Shown here piece by piece: positions 6,131-6,954 of a stretch of DNA of 6,954 nucleotides. Source of the DNA: Candidatus Delongbacteria bacterium (GTDB lineage Bacteria; UBA4055); contig JAKLPX010000329.1 in NCBI GenBank assembly GCA_022013635.1, forward strand, positions 1 through 6,954. The letters run 5' to 3'. The position numbers were made by a program, and so were the translations under genes. A model generated the notes under the pieces. It ran no database searches. It saw only the letters and a program-made list of their open reading frames with translations, and was not told the origin of the DNA. The first letter of the stretch is position 1; the number at the start of each line of letters is the position of its first letter.

Positions 6131-6954
6131 AAGAAGAACAAACCGGTAAAAAAGATAACAGGATAAGTTCAAGCGACAGCGATATATTTTCCATCAGCAG
6201 CGAAGAAAGTTTTTTCAACAGCATAGCGGAAATCGAAAATTTAAGAAAAACTGTTCCGACACATGAAGAGACCGAAAGTAAAAAATTGCAGGAAGTTTTA
6301 GGAGTAACAGAAAAACTGATGACTACTTTCGATAAGAGGGATATTTTCCATATAATTATAGAAAAATCAATTGATTTCACAGGGGCGGAAAGGGGTTATC
6401 TGATTTTAGTAAATGAAAACAACAATTTGGACATCGCATATTCTCTTAATATGGATAATCAGACTCCGGAGGATTCTATGAACGAGATTTCCTCAACTGT
6501 CATTAATAAGGTACTAAGGGAAAAGGAAGTGATAATAATAAAGGATGCTTTAAACGATCAGGAATATGAAGTAAAGAGGAGCATTATAAATTTAAGATTA
6601 AAATCCATAATGTGCGTACCAATGTTGAAAGAGAATAAAGTATTGGGGATTATTTATGTTGAAAACCGAAATATACCCAACATTTTCAATATCGAAGCAG
6701 GCGAAGTTTTGAAATTTTTCGGCAATCAATGCGCGGTAGCCTTAGAAAATCTTAATTTAATTGAAGAGAACAGACAATATGTATTAACTTTGGAAAAGCA
6801 GGTTGAACAAAGAACGGCCGAGTTACAATACGAAAAAGCTTATACCGAGAGAATAATTGAAAATATCGGCGAAGTTCTCTTAACAGTCGGAAAAGATAAA
6901 ATTGTAATAAAAGCAAACAAGGCTATAAACGAAATATTAGGACTAGATCAAGAA
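6127..6954 (+). CDS. GAF-PAS sensory protein, probably a sensor histidine kinase (3' end outside the window)
   Basis: An open frame of 276 codons continuing past the right edge. The N-terminus (1-55) is polar, Ser/Glu/Lys-rich and without signal peptide or membrane segment, so the protein should be cytoplasmic. A GAF domain spans about 56-212, with TFDKRDIFHIIIEKSIDFTG (67-86), ERGYLIL (88-94), IMCVPMLKENKVLGIIYVEN (161-180) and CAVALENLNL (202-211). A coiled-coil linker LEKQVEQRTAEL (222-233) is of the type found between sensor and output domains. A PAS domain starts at about 240: IIENIGEVLLTV (243-254), then NKAINEILGLD (264-274). Such proteins usually end in a histidine kinase, but GGDEF, cyclase or phosphatase outputs are possible. 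The start ATG shares ATGA with the stop of the CCA-enzyme gene, with GAAAAGG (6113-6119) 7 nt upstream, so translation is probably coupled. Confidence 0.88.
   Translation, partial: MKEEQTGKKDNRISSSDSDIFSISSEESFFNSIAEIENLRKTVPTHEETESKKLQEVLGVTEKLMTTFDKRDIFHIIIEKSIDFTGAERGYLILVNENNNLDIAYSLNMDNQTPEDSMNEISSTVINKVLREKEVIIIKDALNDQEYEVKRSIINLRLKSIMCVPMLKENKVLGIIYVENRNIPNIFNIEAGEVLKFFGNQCAVALENLNLIEENRQYVLTLEKQVEQRTAELQYEKAYTERIIENIGEVLLTVGKDKIVIKANKAINEILGLDQE

Noticed and set aside
6120..6380. Minus-strand open frame across the CCA-enzyme/sensor junction
   Set aside because: The opposite strand carries two clear domain proteins joined by ATGA; the antisense frame is low-complexity Ser/Leu/Ile. Frames at 5209-5394, 5794-6141 and 1179-1427 are rejected likewise.

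Overview
The window is AT-rich and densely coding, and reads like a Gram-negative bacterium of the FCB (Bacteroidota-related) group. The main evidence is a PorV/PorQ-type outer-membrane barrel protein, a family largely confined to that group, together with two further signal-peptide-bearing barrel proteins. Clear Shine-Dalgarno sequences (AAGGAGG before ssb, GGAG or AAAGG before most other genes) and classical TTGACA/TATAAT promoters argue against a typical Bacteroidia genome. A lineage such as Ignavibacteria, Kapabacteria, Cloacimonadota, Delongbacteria or Marinimicrobia fits better. No marker here fixes the phylum.

Layout, left to right. (1) On the minus strand, the N-terminal 101 residues of an ABC-transporter ATPase run off the left edge. 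(2) A 156-bp divergent promoter region follows. (3) On the plus strand, a two-gene unit encodes a PorQ-like outer-membrane protein and, 15 bp later, single-stranded DNA-binding protein (ssb). (4) A symmetric hairpin terminator sits between ssb and the convergent genes. (5) On the minus strand, two paralogous outer-membrane barrel proteins (451 and 428 aa) lie 13 bp apart and form an operon. (6) A second divergent promoter region of about 220 bp follows. (7) On the plus strand, a tRNA nucleotidyltransferase / poly(A) polymerase with an HD domain overlaps by 4 bp (ATGA) a GAF-PAS sensory protein that runs off the right edge.

How the genes relate. The two minus-strand barrel genes are almost certainly one transcriptional unit born of a tandem duplication, probably making alternative or cooperating porins. 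PorQ-like/ssb and CCA enzyme/sensor are co-transcribed by arrangement, but their products have no obvious shared pathway. I see no CRISPR array, mobile element, tRNA, rRNA or recognisable riboswitch. I found no convincing new biological system. The points most worth checking are the barrel paralogue pair, the translationally coupled CCA-enzyme/sensor pair, and TTGWCAA-type dyads in both promoter regions.
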